From: Nitrospirillum iridis
GTDB taxonomy: Bacteria; Pseudomonadota; Alphaproteobacteria; Azospirillales; Azospirillaceae
Assembly (NCBI RefSeq): GCF_014205765.1
Contig: NZ_JACIIZ010000013.1
Span: forward strand, 124,001-188,000
Length of the DNA stretch: 64,000 nucleotides
Reading direction: 5' to 3'
Each line of letters starts with the position of its first letter. Position 1 is the first letter of the stretch. The notes under the pieces are model-generated. The model had not been told where the DNA came from. It ran no database searches and saw nothing but the letters and a program-made list of their open reading frames with translations. Position numbers and translations under genes: made by a program. Below are positions 52,097 to 61,005 of the stretch, piece after piece.

Positions 52097-52197
52097 AATT
52101 AAAAGCCTTTAATCCATGTATATCTCAATTGTCGGCAATATAGACCTGCGGGGCGCGGCAGGGAACAGGATTCCTGGGCGATTGAGGGATAGAGATA

Positions 52198-52241
52198 TTA
52201 GTGTGTTTCGGGCTTGAATAGAATCCTCGGAAACACACTAA
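52198..52241 (-). repeat. Perfect 12-bp inverted repeat at the end of a TnpB-like fragment
   Basis: Arms TTAGTGTGTTTC (52198-52209) and GAAACACACTAA (52230-52241) pair perfectly around a 20-base loop. One arm contains the TAG stop of the coding fragment at 52238-52375. A second hairpin (52264-52270 with 52281-52287) lies inside the fragment. Hairpins at the tnpB 3' end are a feature of IS200/IS605 right ends. A bidirectional terminator for manC or cobB transcription is another reading. Confidence 0.6.
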
Positions 52242-52375
52242 GCTTCTGGTTTGCCGTGTGATCGGCTCAGGTGGTGCCATCTGAGCCCGAGGATGTTGAA
52301 AGCGTTCTGAGCACCGGCATCCATCGAGATATGGCGATAGGCCGCTGGGTGTGGACTGGGTGGGGGCTTGGCCCA
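52238..52375 (-). pseudogene. Fragment resembling the C-terminus of an IS200/IS605 TnpB protein
   Basis: On the minus strand an open frame of about 45 codons ends at TAG (52238-52240). It contains SMDAGAQNAFNILGLRWHH, which resembles the RuvC-III end of TnpB-type nucleases (D-x-x-x-N-A-x-x-N-I-L), followed by LSRSHGKPEA and the stop. Nothing further upstream is preserved because the cobB stop codon begins at 52379. The hairpin at the stop codon fits an IS200/IS605 right end. The match is short and I could not test it by search, so it remains a candidate remnant, not an active element. Confidence 0.4.
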
Positions 52376-52376
52376 T

Positions 52377-53708
52377 TTATGTTTCCCGCGCGATGAGATG
52401 CAGGAAGGACCCGGCCACCGTGCCCCGCCGGCTGCCCAAGGGCCCCAGGTCGGTGCCGTCAGCGGCCTCGGCTGTCAGCAACGGCACGTCGGATCCGGCG
52501 GTGGTGACGCTGGCGTAGTGAAACTCATGGCCCCGGAAGCGGCTGCCCGCCGGGCCCAGGGCCATGTCGGCCAGGGTGGTGATCCGGCGGTAGCCCAGGT
52601 GCAGCTTGCGCTTGGCGAAGCTGGTCCGGACCGACAGCAGGCCCAGCATCTCATGCGCCTGGCCCTCGGCGTCCACCAGCATCTCCCCCAAGGTCATATA
52701 GCCGCCGCATTCGCCAAAGACGGCGGCACCCTGGATCGCCCGGGCCGCCATGCCGGCCTTGAAGGTGCGGGCCGCCGCCAGGCGGCCGGCATGCAGTTCT
52801 GGATAGCCGCCGGGGAGTACCACGGCATCGGCCCCCGCGTCCGGCGCCTGGTCCGCCAGGGGGGAGAAGGGCAGGATCTCGGCCCCCGCCGCGCGCCAGC
52901 CGGCCACAACGTGCGGATAGACGAAGCTGAAGGCGGCGTCGCTGGCCAGCGCGATGCGCTGTCCCGGCGGCGGCAAGGCCGGGGCGGCGCCGCTCAAGCC
53001 CGGCACGTAGGGGGCGGCCAGGGCCGCCAGCCGGTCCAGGTCGACATGGTCGGCCACCCAGGTGCCCAGGGCCGCCAGCCGCTCAGCCAGGGCATCCGTC
53101 TCCGACGCCTGCACCAGGCCCAGGTGACGCTCTGGCAGGGCCAGGCCGGGGGTGCGGGGCAGGGCGCCCAGCACGGGGATGCCCAGGGCATCGATCGCGC
53201 CCTCGATCAGGCCGCGGTGACGGGGGCTGGCGATGTTGTTCAGCACCACGCCGGCCAGGCGCACGTCGTCGCGATAGGTGGCGAAGCCCTTCACCAGGGC
53301 CGCCACCGACTGCGACGCCCCGCGTCCGTCCACCACCAGCACCACGGGCCAGCCGGTACGGGCGGCGATGTCGGATGTGGCGCCATTACCCCAGGCGCCC
53401 GCCCGGGCCACGCCGTCGAACAGGCCCATCAGGGCCTCGCAGATCAGCAACTGGCCACCGGCGGCGGCGTGGTTGGCCAGGGCGTCGAACAGGGCGGGCG
53501 CCATGGCCCAGCTATCCAGGTTCAGGCTGGGGTGGCCGCAGGCGGCGGCGTGGAAGGCGGGGTCGATATAGTCGGGGCCGGACTTGGCGGCGCGCACGTC
53601 CAGCCCCCGGGCGCGGAAGGCCGCCAGCAGGCCCAGGGTCAAGGTGGTCTTGCCGGATCCCGATGCCGGGGAGGCGATGATCAGGCCCGGCGCCACGGCG
53701 TTAGGCAT
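52377..53708 (-). CDS. cobB: Cobyrinate a,c-diamide synthase
   Basis: A 443-residue enzyme. The ATP-binding P-loop LIIASPASGSGKTTLTLGL (residues about 9-27) and KSGPDYIDPAFHAAACG are typical of CobB/CbiA. The C-terminal glutamine amidotransferase half has GECGGYMTLGEML (the catalytic Cys) and the final RGHEFHYA. It amidates the a and c side chains of the corrin ring using glutamine and ATP. It is the last gene of the minus-strand cobA-cobB pair and overlaps cobA by eight bases. A transposon fragment follows directly after its stop codon. Confidence 0.93.
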   Translation of the reverse strand: MPNAVAPGLIIASPASGSGKTTLTLGLLAAFRARGLDVRAAKSGPDYIDPAFHAAACGHPSLNLDSWAMAPALFDALANHAAAGGQLLICEALMGLFDGVARAGAWGNGATSDIAARTGWPVVLVVDGRGASQSVAALVKGFATYRDDVRLAGVVLNNIASPRHRGLIEGAIDALGIPVLGALPRTPGLALPERHLGLVQASETDALAERLAALGTWVADHVDLDRLAALAAPYVPGLSGAAPALPPPGQRIALASDAAFSFVYPHVVAGWRAAGAEILPFSPLADQAPDAGADAVVLPGGYPELHAGRLAAARTFKAGMAARAIQGAAVFGECGGYMTLGEMLVDAEGQAHEMLGLLSVRTSFAKRKLHLGYRRITTLADMALGPAGSRFRGHEFHYASVTTAGSDVPLLTAEAADGTDLGPLGSRRGTVAGSFLHLIARET

Positions 53709-54486
53709 CGGCCACCCCCAGCCAGTTCAGCGTGCCGCGCAGTTCGGCGATGGCGCCGATGACGATGATGGCCGGTGGCGCCAGATCGCTGGCGCCCAAA
53801 TCGCGCGCGCAGGCGCCCAGCGTGCTGGTCAGCACCCGCTGACGCGGGGTGGTGGCGTCGCAGATGACGGCCACGGCGGTATCCGGGGGCAGGCCGCCGT
53901 CCTGCAAGGCTTGGGCGATGCCACCCAGGCCCCGCCAGGCCATGTAGAGGATCAGCGGCGCCCTGGTCGCGGCCAGGGCCGCCCAGTCCGGTCCATCTCC
54001 CGCCGACTGCCCGGTCACCAGGATGACCGCCTGGTTGGCGGTGCGGTGGGTGGCGGGAATGCCGGCATAGGCGGGACCCGCCAGGCCGGCGGTGATGCCT
54101 GGCACCACGCGGAAGGGCAGGCCGGCCGCCACCAGGGCCAAGGCTTCCTCACCCCCCCGTCCGAAGACGAAGGGGTCGCCCGCTTTCAGGCGCAGCACCC
54201 TCAATCCCTGGCGTCCCAGTTCCACCAGGCGCAGGCTGATATCCTCCTGCGCCGGTGAGGGGCGGCCGCCGCGCTTGCCGGCGAATTCCTTTACGGCGGC
54301 CGGGTTGGCCAGGCCCAGGATACGGTCGTCCACCAGCGCGTCGTAGACGATATGATCGGCCTGGCGTAGAGCATGCAAGGCCAGCAGCGTCAGCAGGCCG
54401 GGGTCGCCAGGTCCCGCCCCCACCAGCCAGACGCAGCCGGGATTGAAGGCGGGAAGGTCGAGAGCGGATAGGGTCGGGTCAGTCAT
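53701..54486 (-). CDS. cobA: Uroporphyrinogen-III C-methyltransferase
   Basis: A 261-residue SAM-dependent enzyme with VWLVGAGPGDPGLLTLLALH (residues about 19-38), YDALVDDRIL, LRLKAGDPFVFGRGGEE and VVPGITAGLAGPAYAGIP, all conserved in CobA/SUMT. It adds two methyl groups to uroporphyrinogen III to give precorrin-2, the entry step of cobalamin synthesis. The start ATG (54484-54486) shares two bases with the start ATG of cbiD on the other strand. The 3' end overlaps cobB by eight bases. Confidence 0.93.
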   Translation of the reverse strand: MTDPTLSALDLPAFNPGCVWLVGAGPGDPGLLTLLALHALRQADHIVYDALVDDRILGLANPAAVKEFAGKRGGRPSPAQEDISLRLVELGRQGLRVLRLKAGDPFVFGRGGEEALALVAAGLPFRVVPGITAGLAGPAYAGIPATHRTANQAVILVTGQSAGDGPDWAALAATRAPLILYMAWRGLGGIAQALQDGGLPPDTAVAVICDATTPRQRVLTSTLGACARDLGASDLAPPAIIVIGAIAELRGTLNWLGVADA

Positions 54487-55609
54487 GGATGGCGACGGCG
54501 TGAATGAGGCGGAAGGAACGGACGGGCGCGCCTTGCGTCCGGGCTGGACCACCGGCGCCTGCGCCACGGCGGCGGCTGCGGCGGCCGCGACGGCCCTCTT
54601 TGGCGGGGACTTCCCGGACCCGGTGACCATCACCCTGCCCGGCGGCCAGCGCCCGGCCTTCGCCCTGGCGGTGACCGACCGGGGGGACGGATGGGCGATG
54701 GCCGGTGTGATCAAGGACGCGGGCGATGATCCCGATGTGACCCATGGCGCCCTGGTGCGGGCGCGGGTCGCGCCCGGCCCTGCCGGCGGCGGCGTCACCT
54801 TCCGCGCCGGCCCCGGCGTCGGCACCGTGACCCTGCCGGGACTGCCCCTGGCGGTGGGCGAGCCCGCCATCAATCCCGTGCCCCGGGCCATGATCATTGC
54901 TGCGGTGACCACCGTGGCGCAGGCCGCTGGCCGGGCGGCTGACCTGGTGGTGGAAATCGGCATCGACAAGGGCGAGGTCCTGGCCCGGCGCACCCTGAAC
55001 GGCCGCCTGGGCATCATCGGTGGCCTGTCGGTGCTGGGCACCACCGGCATCGTCGTGCCCTATTCCTGCGCCGCCTGGATCGCCAGCATCCATCGCGGGG
55101 TGGACGTGGCCCGGGCCGCCGGTCTGACCCATGTCGCCGCCTGTACCGGCCGGACGTCTGAGGCGACAGTGGCCCGTCATTATGGCCTGCCGGAACAGGC
55201 CCTGCTGGACATGGGCGACTTCGCCGGCGGCACGCTGAAATATCTGCGCCGCCATCCCGTGCCGCACCTGACCATCGCCGGTGGTTTCGCCAAGCTGGGC
55301 AAGCTGGCGCAAGGCCTGATGGACCTGCATTCCAAGCGCCACGCGGTGGACCTGGACTGGCTGGCCGGGGTGCTGGCCGATCTGGGGGCGGCGCCCGACC
55401 TGGTGTCGGCCGCGCGCGGCGCCAACACGGCGCTTCAGGTGCTGCAGATGGCCGATGCCGCCGGCCTGCCCGTGGCGGACAGGGTCGCGGCCCTGGCCCG
55501 CCGGGTGGCGCTGGGTGTGCTGGAGGACGCGCCCATCACCGTGGATGTGCTGGTCATCGACCGGCAGGGCGGCCTGATCGGACACGCTGGCGCTGTCGGC
55601 CAGGCCTAG
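54485..55609 (+). CDS. cbiD: Cobalt-precorrin-5B C1-methyltransferase
   Basis: A 374-residue protein matching CbiD: RPGWTTGACATAAAAAAATA near the start, IKDAGDDPDVTHGALV, GEPAINPVPRAMI, GGLSVLGTTGIVVPYSCAAW and TIAGGFAKLGKLAQG. CbiD methylates C1 and belongs to the route named anaerobic, while most genes around it carry the aerobic cob set. It lies on the plus strand, divergent from cobA with overlapping start codons, and convergent with cobM two bases away. The start could be later, since no ideal ribosome binding site precedes 54485. Confidence 0.92.
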   Translation: MDGDGVNEAEGTDGRALRPGWTTGACATAAAAAAATALFGGDFPDPVTITLPGGQRPAFALAVTDRGDGWAMAGVIKDAGDDPDVTHGALVRARVAPGPAGGGVTFRAGPGVGTVTLPGLPLAVGEPAINPVPRAMIIAAVTTVAQAAGRAADLVVEIGIDKGEVLARRTLNGRLGIIGGLSVLGTTGIVVPYSCAAWIASIHRGVDVARAAGLTHVAACTGRTSEATVARHYGLPEQALLDMGDFAGGTLKYLRRHPVPHLTIAGGFAKLGKLAQGLMDLHSKRHAVDLDWLAGVLADLGAAPDLVSAARGANTALQVLQMADAAGLPVADRVAALARRVALGVLEDAPITVDVLVIDRQGGLIGHAGAVGQA

Positions 55610-55611
55610 GC

Positions 55612-56373
55612 TCACATCTTCCTCCCGCGGTAGCGGCGCTGATACCCGGCATCGTAAAGCGCGCTGGCGCGGAAGTCCTCCGTGCCCAGCGTCTTGCCCA
55701 CCAGGATCAGGGCCGTGCGCTCGATGGGGTTGACTGCCACCTGCTGCGCGATGTCGGCCAATGTGCCGCGCAGCACGCGTTCATCGGGCCAGGAGGCGCG
55801 ATAGACCACCGCCGCCGGGCAATCGGCGCCGTACAGTGGGGTCAGGCGCGCCACCACCTCGTCAATGACATGGATGGACAGGTGGATGGCCAGGGTGGCG
55901 CCCGACGCCCCCAACACCTCCAGCGTCTCGCCGGCCGGCATGGCGGAGGCGCGGCCGCTGGTACGGGTGATGACCAGGGTCTGGCTGACCTCCGGCAAGG
56001 TCAGCTCCCGCCCCAGGGCGGCGGCGGCGGCGGCGAAGGCCGGCACGCCGGGGGTGATGGTGTAGGGGATGGCCAGGTCCTTCAGGGCGCGCACCTGCTC
56101 GCCCAAGGCGCTGTAGACCGACAGGTCGCCGGAATGCAGGCGGGCGACGTCCTGGCCCGCCGCGTGGGCCGCCCGGAACTCGGCGACGATCTCTTCCAAC
56201 GACAGGGGGGCCGTGTCGACGATGCGGGCGTCCGCCGGCGCATGGGCCAGCACGGCGGCCGGCACCAAGGACCCGGCATAAAGGCAGACGGGGCAGCGGG
56301 CGATCAGGTCGCGGCCGCGCAGGGTCAGCAGGTCGGGCGCGCCGGGGCCGGCGCCGATGAAATGCACGGTCAT
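55612..56373 (-). CDS. cobM: Precorrin-4 C11-methyltransferase
   Basis: A 253-residue SAM methyltransferase of the CobM/CbiF type: [56 protein letters not shown] and [20 protein letters not shown]. It methylates C11 of precorrin-4. The start ATG overlaps the cobE stop codon by four bases (ATGA), so translation is coupled. It converges on cbiD with two bases between stop codons. Confidence 0.93.
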   Translation of the reverse strand: MTVHFIGAGPGAPDLLTLRGRDLIARCPVCLYAGSLVPAAVLAHAPADARIVDTAPLSLEEIVAEFRAAHAAGQDVARLHSGDLSVYSALGEQVRALKDLAIPYTITPGVPAFAAAAAALGRELTLPEVSQTLVITRTSGRASAMPAGETLEVLGASGATLAIHLSIHVIDEVVARLTPLYGADCPAAVVYRASWPDERVLRGTLADIAQQVAVNPIERTALILVGKTLGTEDFRASALYDAGYQRRYRGRKM

Positions 56374-56774
56374 GGGGTAACGCCTTGGGAACAGGCCACG
56401 GCGCAGGTGCTGGCCGGTCCCTGGATACGGGGCAGGACAAGATGGGCGCTTCGGTTTTGCGGGGCGCCGCAACCGGCCAGCGCCGCAGCCTCCGCCACCG
56501 GCGGCAGGCCACGGTCGGGGCCGGCGCTGGGGGTGGGGGTGTCGATGGTGCTCAAGGTCGCCGCGTCCAGCCCAACCAGGGGCAGGCCCAGGGCCATGGC
56601 GGCCCGCACCAGGCCCGGCTCCCTCACCTTGCTGTCCACGGTGCACAGCGTCAGGCCGGGGGGCAGGGCGTCCCAGCCCAGCCGGGCGAAAGCGCGGGCC
56701 AACAGATCCCGGATTTCGTCGGCCGACACCGCCTGGCGGCAGCCGATGCCGATGGCCCACACGGGCTTGGTCAT
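56370..56774 (-). CDS. cobE: CobE/CbiG C-terminal-type cobalamin biosynthesis protein
   Basis: A 134-residue protein with the CobE fold signature: [20 protein letters not shown] at the start, [29 protein letters not shown] and [13 protein letters not shown]. CobE is the short homologue of the C-terminal half of CbiG. Its role in corrin ring synthesis is not fully settled, and it may help precorrin opening or hand over intermediates. It lies between cobL and cobM, overlapping each by four bases, in the minus-strand operon. Confidence 0.87.
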   Translation of the reverse strand: MTKPVWAIGIGCRQAVSADEIRDLLARAFARLGWDALPPGLTLCTVDSKVREPGLVRAAMALGLPLVGLDAATLSTIDTPTPSAGPDRGLPPVAEAAALAGCGAPQNRSAHLVLPRIQGPASTCAVACSQGVTP

Positions 56775-57994
56775 GACGGCTTCTCCACCCGCCACAGGGT
56801 GACGGGCATCAAGGGGCGCCAGCCGCGAAAGCCGCCCAGCGGGGCGGCGCGCTCCACCGACAGACGGGTCAGCGATCCGCCCAGCGTGGCGTGTCGGCGG
56901 ATGATCTCCGCCTCGGTTTCCAGGGTCACCGCGGTGGCCACCAGCCGCCCGCCGGGACGCAAGGCCCGCCAGCAGGTGTCCAGCACGCCCTCTACGGTAA
57001 GGCCGCCGCCGATGAAAACGGCGTCCGGCGTGGGCAGGTCGGCCAGGGCCCCGGGCGCCTTGCCCTCGCGGAAGGCCAGGCCGGGGACGCCGAAGCTGGC
57101 GGCATTGGCGCGGACGGCGGCCATGCGGTCCGCCCTGTCCTCCACCGCCACCGCCCGGTTGGCGGGATCGGCCAGCAGCCATTCGATGGCGATGGAGCCC
57201 GACCCGGCGCCCACGTCCCACAGCATTTCCCCCCGGCCGGGGGCCAGGTGCGACAGCGCCACGGCCCGCACCTCGCGCTTGGTGATCTTGCCGTCGTGCT
57301 GGAACCAGTCGTCGGGCAAACCTGGGCTGCGCGGCAGCGCGCGCGCGCCAGGCTCCGCCGCGCAGGCCAGCGCGATGGTGTTCAAATCCTGAACGTCGTC
57401 CCCGGGCCAGGTATCGGCCGTGGCCGTGCGGACGCGTTCCCGGGGGCCGCCCATGGCCTCCAGCACCGTGAGGGTGCTGTGCCCGAAGCCCCGTTCCTTG
57501 AGCAGGGTCGCCAGCTTGGCCGGCGTGGTGCCGTCCCAACTCAGCAGCAGCACGCGGGCGCCCGGCCACAGATGGGGGATGATCGCTTCCAGGGGGCGGC
57601 CGTGCAGCGACAGGCAGGCGACCTCCTGCAGGGCCCAGCCCAGGCGGGATGCCGCCAGGCTGAAGGCCCCAGGGGCCGGAAACGCCCGCGTTTCCGCCGC
57701 CGGCACCAGGCGGCCGAGCGTGGCGCCGATGCCGAACCACTGCGGATCACCGCTGGCCAGCACCGTCACCGCCTGGCCGCGCCGGGCCAGCAGGGCGGGG
57801 AAGGCGTCGCCGAGCGGGCTGGGCCACGCCAGGCGCTCCTGACCCTCGGTCACCGGCGCCAGGGCCAGGTGGCGGGCGCCGCCGACCAGCAGGGAGGCCC
57901 CGGTCACCGCCGCCCGGGCGGGCGCCGCGAGGCCGTCCCAGCCATCCTCGCCAATGCCGACGATGGTCAGCCAGGGTGTCGCGGTGCTAGTCAT
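56771..57994 (-). CDS. cobL: Precorrin-6Y C5,15-methyltransferase (decarboxylating)
   Basis: A 407-residue fusion of the CbiE-like methyltransferase (residues about 1-195: [35 protein letters not shown]) and the CbiT-like domain (about 215-407: [37 protein letters not shown]). It methylates C5 and C15 of precorrin-6Y and decarboxylates the acetate side chain. An in-frame GTG at 58001-58003 is an alternative start. It is divergent from cobK, 29 bases away, and overlaps cobE by four bases. Confidence 0.93.
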   Translation of the reverse strand: MTSTATPWLTIVGIGEDGWDGLAAPARAAVTGASLLVGGARHLALAPVTEGQERLAWPSPLGDAFPALLARRGQAVTVLASGDPQWFGIGATLGRLVPAAETRAFPAPGAFSLAASRLGWALQEVACLSLHGRPLEAIIPHLWPGARVLLLSWDGTTPAKLATLLKERGFGHSTLTVLEAMGGPRERVRTATADTWPGDDVQDLNTIALACAAEPGARALPRSPGLPDDWFQHDGKITKREVRAVALSHLAPGRGEMLWDVGAGSGSIAIEWLLADPANRAVAVEDRADRMAAVRANAASFGVPGLAFREGKAPGALADLPTPDAVFIGGGLTVEGVLDTCWRALRPGGRLVATAVTLETEAEIIRRHATLGGSLTRLSVERAAPLGGFRGWRPLMPVTLWRVEKPS

Positions 57995-58023
57995 GGCCGG
58001 CACTCGATGGCGGAGATGGGGCG

Positions 58024-58779
58024 ATGCGCGTACTGGTCCTGGGCGGCACGACGGAGGCGCGGGAACTGGCCGGCCTGCTGGCGGCGGACGGCCGTTTCCA
58101 GGCCACCCTGTCGCTGGCCGGCCGCACGCGCGACCCGGCGGCCCAGCCCCTGCCCACCCGTGTGGGCGGCTTCGGCGGCGTTCCTGGCCTGGTGGACCAT
58201 CTGCACGCGGAGGGCATCCAGGCCGTCATCGACGCCACCCATCCCTTCGCCAGCCAGATCAGCGCCCATGCGGAGGCCGCCTGTGCTGCCACCGGCATAC
58301 CCCTGGCCGTGCTGACCCGCCGGCCGTGGACGGCGGGCGCGGGCGATAACTGGCGCCTGGTGGCGGACATGGACACCGCCGCGACCGCGCTCGCCGGCCT
58401 GCCCGACACCGTTTTCCTGACGGTGGGGCGGCAGGAACTTGAGCCTTTCCTGGACCTTGACCGTCGCTTCCTGGTGCGGGCGGTGGACCCGCCGGACGCC
58501 TTGCCCGCCGGGGCGGTCCTGGTGCTGGACCGGGGCCCCTACACCCTGGCGGGGGAGATGGAGCTGATGCGCGCCCATGGCATCTGCACCCTGGTCACCA
58601 AGAACAGCGGCGGCGACGCCACGGCGGCCAAGCTGGCGGCCGCGAGGGCGCTCAAGCTGCCGGTGGTTATGGTCGACCGTCCGCCCGCCGGATCGGCGCC
58701 CCGCCTTTACACCGCTCCTGAGGCTATCGCCTGGCTGGCCACTCACGGCGCGTCCGCCTCCGCTGCCAAAGGGGCGTAG
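58024..58779 (+). CDS. cobK: Precorrin-6A reductase
   Basis: A 251-residue NADPH-dependent reductase: RVLVLGGTTEARELAGLLAA at the start, VIDATHPFASQISAHAEAAC, TVFLTVGRQELEPF and TLVTKNSGGDATAAKLAAAR, all CobK/CbiJ motifs. It reduces precorrin-6A to 6B in the cytoplasm. It is on the plus strand while its partners are on the minus strand. Its last 37 bases overlap the 3' end of cobJ on the other strand, so both stop codons lie inside the other gene. Confidence 0.93.
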   Translation: MRVLVLGGTTEARELAGLLAADGRFQATLSLAGRTRDPAAQPLPTRVGGFGGVPGLVDHLHAEGIQAVIDATHPFASQISAHAEAACAATGIPLAVLTRRPWTAGAGDNWRLVADMDTAATALAGLPDTVFLTVGRQELEPFLDLDRRFLVRAVDPPDALPAGAVLVLDRGPYTLAGEMELMRAHGICTLVTKNSGGDATAAKLAAARALKLPVVMVDRPPAGSAPRLYTAPEAIAWLATHGASASAAKGA

Positions 58780-59525
58780 CCGCGCGGCGTGTAGACCCAG
58801 ACGTCGCCCTGGGTGCCCTTGGGCAAAAGCCGGGTCTGGCTGGACCCGATCAGCACCAGGGTGCGCATGTCGGCCGCGGCCGGGTCGCAATCCGCCAGGG
58901 TGGTGATCGTCACGTCCTCATCCACGCGGCCCACGGCGCGGGCCAGCACCACCGGCGTCGTTGGCGCCTTCAGGGTGCGCAGGCTGTCCAGCGCCGCCCC
59001 CAGCTGCCAGGGCCGGGCCTTGGAGATGGGGTTGTACAGGGCGATGACGAAGTCGGCCTCCGCCGCCAGGCGCAGGCGCTTCAACACCAGTTCCCAGGGC
59101 TTCAGATTGTCCGACAGCGACAGGACGCAGAAATCATGGCCCAGCGGCGCGCCGACGCGGGCGGCGGCGGCCAGCATGGCGGAGACGCCGGGGCAGACCC
59201 GCACCGGCACGTCCGTCCAGGCGGGGTTGTCGCCGCTTTCCAGCGCCTCGAACAGGGCGGACGCCATGGCGAAGACACCGGGGTCGCCGCCCGACACCAG
59301 CGCCACCCGGCACCCCGCCGCCGCCAGATCCAGCGCCAGACGGGCGCGCGACAGCTCCACCCGGTTGTCGGAGCCGTGGCGGCGATGGGTGCCTTGGGGA
59401 ATGCGGTCGAGATAGGGGCCGTAGCCCACCAGGTCGGTGGCTTGGGCCAACACCTCCGCCACCTCCGGCGTCAGCCAGCGGTCGGGGCCGGGCCCCAGGC
59501 CCACCACGGTCAGGCTGCCGGTCAT
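58743..59525 (-). CDS. cobJ: Precorrin-3B C17-methyltransferase
   Basis: A 260-residue SAM methyltransferase: LTVVGLGPGPDRWLTPEVAE, DLVGYGPYLDRIPQGTHR, ALVSGGDPGVFAMASALFEA and CPGVSAMLAAAARVGAPLGH. This is the CobJ/CbiH set. It methylates C17 and drives ring contraction of precorrin-3B. The start overlaps the cobI stop by four bases. Its 3' end overlaps the 3' end of cobK by 37 bases on the opposite strand. Confidence 0.93.
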   Translation of the reverse strand: MTGSLTVVGLGPGPDRWLTPEVAEVLAQATDLVGYGPYLDRIPQGTHRRHGSDNRVELSRARLALDLAAAGCRVALVSGGDPGVFAMASALFEALESGDNPAWTDVPVRVCPGVSAMLAAAARVGAPLGHDFCVLSLSDNLKPWELVLKRLRLAAEADFVIALYNPISKARPWQLGAALDSLRTLKAPTTPVVLARAVGRVDEDVTITTLADCDPAAADMRTLVLIGSSQTRLLPKGTQGDVWVYTPRGYAPLAAEADAP

Positions 59526-60334
59526 TCGGCGGCCCCCGGCGCGCCGACACCCTGGGCGGCGGTCAGCACGTCGCCGCGCTTGCCCTGGCCGGGGATGAGG
59601 ATCATGGCGAAGTAGGGGGCGACGTCCGGCGCCTCGGCCAGGGGATGCACCCGCTGCGCCTCCGTCGTGCCGCGCTCCACGTACCAGGCGCGGCCGGTCA
59701 GGCCCAGGGATTCGATCACGCGACGCACCTTGGGCAGATTGCCGCCCAGCTTCATCACCGCCGCCGCGTCGGCCCGCGACAGGGCGGCGGCCAGCGACGC
59801 CTCGTCCAGCGTGCCGGGGATGACCGACAGCACGTCATCGCGGATGGTCAGCGGCAGGGGCAGTTGGGCGGCACATCCCAGCAGTGAGGGCACACCCGGC
59901 ACCACCTCCACCCGGAAGCGGGGGGCCAGGCGCAGATGCAGGTGCATGTAAGAGCCGTAGAAGAACGGATCCCCCTCGTTCAGCACCGCCACGGACTTGC
60001 CGGCCGTCAGCAGGGCCGCCAGCCGTGCGGCCGAATCATCGAAAAAGCCCTCGATGGCGGCGGCGTAGGCGGCGCTGTCCGGCGGCAGCTCGGTGGTGAC
60101 GGGATAGACCATCGGCACCTCCTCATGGGTGCCGTCCAGGTGGGCCGCCGCGATGCGCCGGGCCTGGCCCGGGCCGCCGCGCTTGGCGAAATAGGCCACC
60201 ACCGGGCAGGCGCGCAGCAGCCGCACGGCCTTCAGGGTCATCAGTTCCGGGTCGCCGGGACCGGTGCCGATGCCGTACAGCGTGCCAGGGGGCAGGGTGC
60301 CGGGGGGGAGGGTACCAGGGGTCACGTTCGTCAT
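59522..60334 (-). CDS. cobI: Precorrin-2 C20-methyltransferase
   Basis: A 270-residue SAM methyltransferase. An N-terminal tandem GTLPP repeat leads into GTLYGIGTGPGDPELMTLKA, then VAYFAKRGGPGQARRIAAAH, SVAVLNEGDPFFYGSYMHLH and VEVVPGVPSLLGCAAQLPLP, as in CobI/CbiL. It methylates C20 of precorrin-2. The repeated Pro-Gly-Thr N-terminus is unusual and probably unstructured. It overlaps cobJ by four bases and is five bases from cobH. Confidence 0.92.
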   Translation of the reverse strand: MTNVTPGTLPPGTLPPGTLYGIGTGPGDPELMTLKAVRLLRACPVVAYFAKRGGPGQARRIAAAHLDGTHEEVPMVYPVTTELPPDSAAYAAAIEGFFDDSAARLAALLTAGKSVAVLNEGDPFFYGSYMHLHLRLAPRFRVEVVPGVPSLLGCAAQLPLPLTIRDDVLSVIPGTLDEASLAAALSRADAAAVMKLGGNLPKVRRVIESLGLTGRAWYVERGTTEAQRVHPLAEAPDVAPYFAMILIPGQGKRGDVLTAAQGVGAPGAAE

Positions 60335-60339
60335 GGCGC

Positions 60340-61005
60340 TCACTCCCGGTCCGAGGCCAGGGCGTTGACCGCCGCCGCCGCCATGGCGCTGCCGCCCCGC
60401 CGCCCGGCCACGGCCAGATAGGGGAGGCCCCAGGGATTGGCGGCCAGGGCGTCCTTGCTTTCGGCCGCACCGACGAAACCCACGGGGAAGCCCAGGATGG
60501 CGGCGGGCCGAGGGGCGCCGGCCGCGATCATCTCCAGCAACTGGAACAGGGCCGTGGGCGCGTTGCCGATGGCCACCACGGCGCCGCCCAAGTGCGGCCG
60601 CCACAGTTCCAGCGCGGCGGCGGAGCGGGTGGTGCCCAGCTCCTGCGCCAGGGCGGGGACGCCCGGGTCGGTCAGGGTGCAGATCACGGCGTTGTTGGCC
60701 GGCAGGCGGGCGCGGGTGACGCCATGCGCCACCATCTGGGCGTCGCACAGGATGGGCGCGCCGGCGCGCAGGGCGGCGCGGGCCGATGCCCCCACATCGG
60801 CGGAGAACAGCAGATGGTCGGATGTTTCCACCAATCCCGCCGCATGGATGATGCGCACGGCCACGGCGCGCAGATCCTCCGGCAGGTGATCCAGCCGCGC
60901 CTCCGCCCGGATGATGGCGAAGGACCGGGCATAGATGGCCGCCCCGTCGCGGATATAGTCGTAGCGGTGGGGTGTTTCCTCGGGACGGGACTCAGGACTG
61001 GGCAC
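60340..61005 (-). CDS. cobH: Precorrin-8X methylmutase
   Basis: A 221-residue enzyme of the CobH/CbiC family. Conserved features are YIRDGAAIYARSFAIIRAEA, RIIHAAGLVETSDHLLFSAD (the catalytic His), GAPILCDAQMVAHGVTR and GFPVGFVGAAESKDAL. It moves a methyl group from C11 to C12 to form hydrogenobyrinate. A GTG start at 61003-61005 was chosen, with GAGGA eight bases upstream. It overlaps the 3' end of cobG by 14 bases. Confidence 0.93.
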   Translation of the reverse strand: MPSPESRPEETPHRYDYIRDGAAIYARSFAIIRAEARLDHLPEDLRAVAVRIIHAAGLVETSDHLLFSADVGASARAALRAGAPILCDAQMVAHGVTRARLPANNAVICTLTDPGVPALAQELGTTRSAAALELWRPHLGGAVVAIGNAPTALFQLLEMIAAGAPRPAAILGFPVGFVGAAESKDALAANPWGLPYLAVAGRRGGSAMAAAAVNALASDRE

